From the NCBI RefSeq assembly GCF_001418225.1, contig NZ_LIPT01000014.1:1-64000 (forward strand): 64,000 nt of DNA, written 5' to 3'. Origin of the DNA: Pannonibacter indicus. GTDB lineage: Bacteria; Pseudomonadota; Alphaproteobacteria; Rhizobiales; Stappiaceae. The position numbers and the translations under genes are program-made. Positions 61,027 to 64,000 of the stretch are shown here, piece after piece. The notes under the pieces are model-generated. The model did no database searches, was not told the origin of the DNA, and saw only the letters and a program-made list of their open reading frames with translations. Numbering within the stretch: the stretch's first letter is position 1; each line of letters starts with the position of its first letter.

Positions 61027-61247
61027 GTTTTAATCTCCCTGCTCTCTTCGCTGTCCTTTGGCTACGGCAGTTCCAGCACCGGCGGCTTTGCCATGCGCTG
61101 AATCCTGTCACTTGCAGGCGGGACCGGCCACACCAAAAAGCCGGTGTTAAGCGCTTGCCGCTTGCGGGCCTGCTGCCAGCCGTGGCAAAACTTCCTCAGA
61201 AAACCTGACGAACTGCCGGTTTCGCTTCCCTGCGAAAGGTCCTGAAG

Positions 61248-62816
61248 ATGCTTGCGCGCGCGCTCTCCTGTCTTCTTCTGATTCTGGCCGGCATAAGCCC
61301 GGCTTTGGCCAAGCGCGTGGCGCTGGTCATGGGCAACGGGGCCTATGTCCACACCGTCGCGCTTCCCAATCCGGCCAATGATGCGCGTGCCATGTCGGCC
61401 AAGCTCAAGGATCTCGGATTCGAGGTGGTGGCAGGCTATGACCTCGACTATCAGGCCATGCGGCGCACCGTTGCTGACTTCGCAAAGGAAGCACGCGGCG
61501 CCGATGTGGCGCTGCTGTTCTATGCCGGACACGGCATGCAGGTGGGCGGCACCAATTATCTCATCCCTGTGGATGCGAAATTCGACGACGAAACGGCGCT
61601 GGATTTTGAAACCATCTCCGTGGACTTCGTGCTGCGGCAGATGTCCAATGACGTGAAGGTGCGGATGGTGTTTCTCGATGCCTGCCGAGACAACCCGCTT
61701 GCACGCACGCTGGCCCGGTCCATGAATCCCTCGCGTTCGGCCGGTGTCGGTGCCGGTCTCGCGGAACTGAAACTGCAGGATCAGGGCGGCGAAGGCTCCG
61801 TCATCGCCTTTGCCACCAGCCCCGGAGACGTGGCGCTGGACGGCACCGGCAGCAATTCGCCCTTCACCAGCGCCCTGCTGCGCCACATCGATGCGCCGGA
61901 CACGCCGATCCAGACCGTGATGACCCGTGTGACGGGGGACGTGTTCAAGGAAACCGGGCAGAAGCAGCGTCCCTGGGTCAATGCCTCGCTGATCGGCGAA
62001 GTCTATCTCAACCGCTCCGCCGCACCGGCCAATGCCACCACGGAAACGACCGTCTCGCAGGATGCTGCGGCCGTGGCCTCCGGTGCGGTGCCCGCCAGTG
62101 CCACCCTTGCCTGGGAGCGGGAGAAGGCGCTGTGGGATGCGGCCGCGGCTGGCGGAACGGTGGAGGACTACAACGTCTATCTGGCCGCCTATCCCAAAGG
62201 CAGCTTTGCCGATTTTGCCCGCAACCAGATCAAGCGCATCGAAGCGGCCATTGCCCCGGCTTCCGATGAGGTTGCAGCAGAAGACGGGACGGCAGATACG
62301 GGCGGCGAAGCAGCAACCACGGACGGCGCCAGAACGCAGAAGGCCGTCGCGGCCAGCGCCCCCTCCGCATCAGCCGCGACGGACGGCGAAGCGTCCTGGT
62401 CCCGGTTCAAGCGCCGCGAAATCCAGCTGCGCCTGAATCTTGCCGGCTATGATTCGGGAACGCCGGACGGCGTCTTTGGCGCCCGCTCGCGCGCTGCCAT
62501 TAAAGCGTGGCAAAGTTACAACGAATATGAGCAAACCGGCAGCCTGTCCGCAGAGGAATATGAACTGCTGAAGGAGCAGACGCAGGCCGAGTTTCTGGCC
62601 GCAACGGCGCAGGAGCAGCGGCCGCAGCGCCAGTTCCAGCGCCCGCCGCAACAAGTGCAGCGCGGGACGACGGCCGATGGCTCCCCCATCTACGCGGCCG
62701 AGCCGGAGCACCTGCCGCCGGGAGGCGCTCCCGGGCATGATCCCTTGATTGATGCAGCCGGAGCAGCGCTTCTGGGCGGCGCCATTGGCGGCATTCTCAA
62801 CGGCATCCGCCGCTGA
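61248..62816 (+). CDS. Caspase-family (peptidase C14) protein with peptidoglycan-binding-like domain
   Basis: This 522-residue protein has a signal peptide (MLARALSCLLLILAGISPAL), then a caspase-like p20 domain with the catalytic His in LLFYAGHGMQVGG and the catalytic Cys in VFLDACRDNPLA, followed by AFATSPGDVALDG. A central alanine- and threonine-rich linker (about residues 265-390) leads to a peptidoglycan-binding-like helix bundle (RREIQLRLNLAGYDSGTPDG, VFGARSRAAIKAWQ), and the tail has a glycine-rich hydrophobic end (DAAGAALLGGAIGG). Bacterial caspase-like proteins can act in regulated proteolysis or, near defence genes, in cell death. No defence partner is visible here, so the role is open. 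It is closed by the dispersed repeat copy E. Confidence 0.87.
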   Translation: MLARALSCLLLILAGISPALAKRVALVMGNGAYVHTVALPNPANDARAMSAKLKDLGFEVVAGYDLDYQAMRRTVADFAKEARGADVALLFYAGHGMQVGGTNYLIPVDAKFDDETALDFETISVDFVLRQMSNDVKVRMVFLDACRDNPLARTLARSMNPSRSAGVGAGLAELKLQDQGGEGSVIAFATSPGDVALDGTGSNSPFTSALLRHIDAPDTPIQTVMTRVTGDVFKETGQKQRPWVNASLIGEVYLNRSAAPANATTETTVSQDAAAVASGAVPASATLAWEREKALWDAAAAGGTVEDYNVYLAAYPKGSFADFARNQIKRIEAAIAPASDEVAAEDGTADTGGEAATTDGARTQKAVAASAPSASAATDGEASWSRFKRREIQLRLNLAGYDSGTPDGVFGARSRAAIKAWQSYNEYEQTGSLSAEEYELLKEQTQAEFLAATAQEQRPQRQFQRPPQQVQRGTTADGSPIYAAEPEHLPPGGAPGHDPLIDAAGAALLGGAIGGILNGIRR

Positions 62817-62837
62817 CCCCTGCCGGAACTGTCTCTG

Positions 62838-62900
62838 CCAAGGCGCTGAAATGCTAACGCATCACGCCTTGGAATTGCTCATGCGCCGCACGGGCTTGAC
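62838..62900 (+). repeat. Dispersed hairpin repeat, copy E
   Basis: CCAAGGCGCTGAAATGCTAACGCATCACGCCTTGG shows CCAAGGC/GCCTTGG and ATGC/GCAT nested arms, then AATTGCTCATGCGCCGCACGGGCTTGACC. It is the best-kept copy and lies just after the caspase gene. Confidence 0.78.
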
Positions 62901-62934
62901 CAATCCGGCATGGGTCAAGCTCATTGCGGATTGG

Positions 62935-63828
62935 TCACGCCACTTCGGTCAGCAGCAGCTCGAAGGTCACGCAGACCGGATTGCAGCCCTGCCGCAGGAT
63001 GCCTGTGCTGATGGCCCCGTCCAGCCCCACAAGGGCAATGCCGAGGCATGTGCCTTCACCGCGCCGCCAAAAACCGGAGCGCACCAGCACTTCCGTAGCG
63101 TAGGACGAGACGGAGGTTCCGTCTTCATAATCTGCCCCCACCAGCGAGCCGATACCATGCACCGATACGGCGGCAAAGCCCGCCGCCTCGCAGGCCTCTG
63201 AGATCATGGTGCAGACATCCACATTGGGCCGGATGGTCAGCAGCAGGCCACGGGCGCTGCCCGCTCTTTCCCGCGCGGCTTCGCCGGGCGCAGGCGGCGC
63301 AGCCTCCGGCGCGAACAGCGGAAAGTTGGTCTCGGCATCATGCCGCGTCACCAGATGCGCGCCGGAAATGGCCAGCACATCCACCTCCACAGGCCCCGCC
63401 AGCCCCGCCTCGAAGGGCAGAAGATGCCCCATGGCCTCAGGCCTGCCTGCCGGGGTCCAGATGCCGTGGCAATGGAAAAAAGGCGCCCCATCCCTCTGCC
63501 CCAGATGCAGCCCGGCCCGGGAGATCCGGCTGCCCGGCCCGCCTTCATGCGTCGCGCTGTACCAGGCGGCGTGGCTGTCATCAGGGCTTGCAGCGGGGAT
63601 CACGTAATTCATCCGCGCCATGGCAACGTCTTCCAGGCAGGCATAGCCCGCCGCATAGCCGGCATCTGCAAAGGCGCGCGCGAGTGCCGCAAGGACCGTC
63701 TCTCCGGCAGCAGGTTCCAGCGTCAGCCTCAGCGGCCGCACCCGGCAGGGCACGGCTGCAAGGCGTTCCCGTGCCACTGGCCCCGGATGAACGATCTGGC
63801 GCATGGGTTTCGCCACACCTGTTCTCAT
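62935..63828 (-). CDS. PCC/DUF296-domain protein (two-half fusion)
   Basis: This 297-residue protein has the PPC/DUF296 (PCC) fold twice: first half with [35 protein letters not shown] and [12 protein letters not shown], second half with [20 protein letters not shown] and [15 protein letters not shown]. The family is found as DNA-binding PPC domain in plant AHL proteins and as uncharacterised proteins in bacteria. The ATG at 63828 overlaps the SDR stop as ATGA, so translation is probably coupled. An upstream in-frame extension to 63975 was rejected because it overlaps the SDR gene. Confidence 0.75.
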   Translation of the reverse strand: MRTGVAKPMRQIVHPGPVARERLAAVPCRVRPLRLTLEPAAGETVLAALARAFADAGYAAGYACLEDVAMARMNYVIPAASPDDSHAAWYSATHEGGPGSRISRAGLHLGQRDGAPFFHCHGIWTPAGRPEAMGHLLPFEAGLAGPVEVDVLAISGAHLVTRHDAETNFPLFAPEAAPPAPGEAARERAGSARGLLLTIRPNVDVCTMISEACEAAGFAAVSVHGIGSLVGADYEDGTSVSSYATEVLVRSGFWRRGEGTCLGIALVGLDGAISTGILRQGCNPVCVTFELLLTEVA

Positions 63829-64000
63829 GCGGACAGCCCCGCCATGACGAAGCCGCCATCCACCGCCAGCACCTGGCCATTCACATAGGATGCCTCGTCC
63901 GAGAGGAGGAAGGCAACCGCGCTGGCCACTTCCTCCGGCTGGCCATAGCGGTGCAGCGGCACGCGCCTGTGCCATTGTTCGCGCACATCCGGCGTATGCA
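63825..64000 (-). CDS. Short-chain dehydrogenase/reductase, C-terminal part only
   Basis: The window ends inside this gene. The last 57 residues read [20 protein letters not shown] and [16 protein letters not shown], the standard SDR C-terminus. The stop overlaps the PCC gene start. Its catalytic region lies beyond the right edge, so the substrate is unknown. Confidence 0.87.
   Translation of the reverse strand, partial: HTPDVREQWHRRVPLHRYGQPEEVASAVAFLLSDEASYVNGQVLAVDGGFVMAGLSA

Noticed and set aside
1-64000. CRISPR array
   Set aside because: No regularly spaced direct repeats or cas genes were seen; the repeats found are dispersed and palindromic.

Overview
The window looks like chromosome from an alphaproteobacterium of the order Hyphomicrobiales, perhaps close to Stappia, Pannonibacter or Labrenzia. 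The genus is inference only. The clues are high GC content, a LexA promoter with the alphaproteobacterial SOS box GAAC-N7-GAAC, an NDUFS4-type complex I subunit gene just upstream of a tRNA gene, a tandem cold-shock-domain protein, a class II (B12) ribonucleotide reductase relative, and TRAP and peptide-type ABC transporters with FCD/GntR regulators.

Layout. 0-5 kb: an IS3-family element at the left edge has cut an aldehyde dehydrogenase gene, which follows its GAF-Fis regulator and a molybdopterin oxidoreductase. 5-16 kb: lexA, a DUF983 protein, an O-antigen ligase and a CapD/FlaA1-type epimerase, an aberrant NrdJ-like protein that overlaps an EAL phosphodiesterase tail to tail, and a PfkB kinase. 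16.9-22 kb: an orphan nucleotidyltransferase, guaA, a MarR regulator and a TPR protein with a long acidic tail. 22-28 kb: a TRAP transporter with two GntR regulators and a zinc sugar-acid dehydrogenase. 28-38 kb: an amidase and a racemase-like protein with a GntR regulator, divergent from a five-gene peptide/nickel-type ABC transporter, then adenine deaminase. 38-43 kb: alcohol dehydrogenase, AbrB-type membrane protein, sugar kinase and chemoreceptor. 43.9-47.7 kb: a four-gene set (ArnT-like transferase, PAP2 phosphatase, family-2 glycosyltransferase, LAB_N protein) that suggests lipid A modification. 47.8-49.4 kb: a metallophosphoesterase, a CAP-domain lipoprotein and a strong small-RNA candidate. 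49.5-54.6 kb: a compact locus with a YcaO protein, two small NHLP-like proteins and a BTAD-family regulator. 54.6-64 kb: three tRNA genes among housekeeping and small unknown genes, a caspase-like protease with a peptidoglycan-binding-like domain, a PCC/DUF296 protein and the end of an SDR gene.

The most promising candidate for an undescribed system is the 49.5-54.1 kb locus. It combines a stand-alone YcaO enzyme with no visible E1-like or dehydrogenase partner, two divergently transcribed small proteins resembling nitrile-hydratase-type leader peptides, a 15-bp perfect hairpin between those two genes, a palindromic operator candidate in the divergent promoter region, and a large BTAD/TPR regulator. 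The second is the NrdJ-like protein: it keeps the radical-site Asn-x-Cys-x-Glu and the second active-site cysteine 11 residues further on, but has serine where the redox-partner cysteine should be and lacks the cysteine-rich C-terminal region. A dispersed intergenic hairpin repeat with at least five copies is also visible. All identifications were made by reading motifs; no database search was run.
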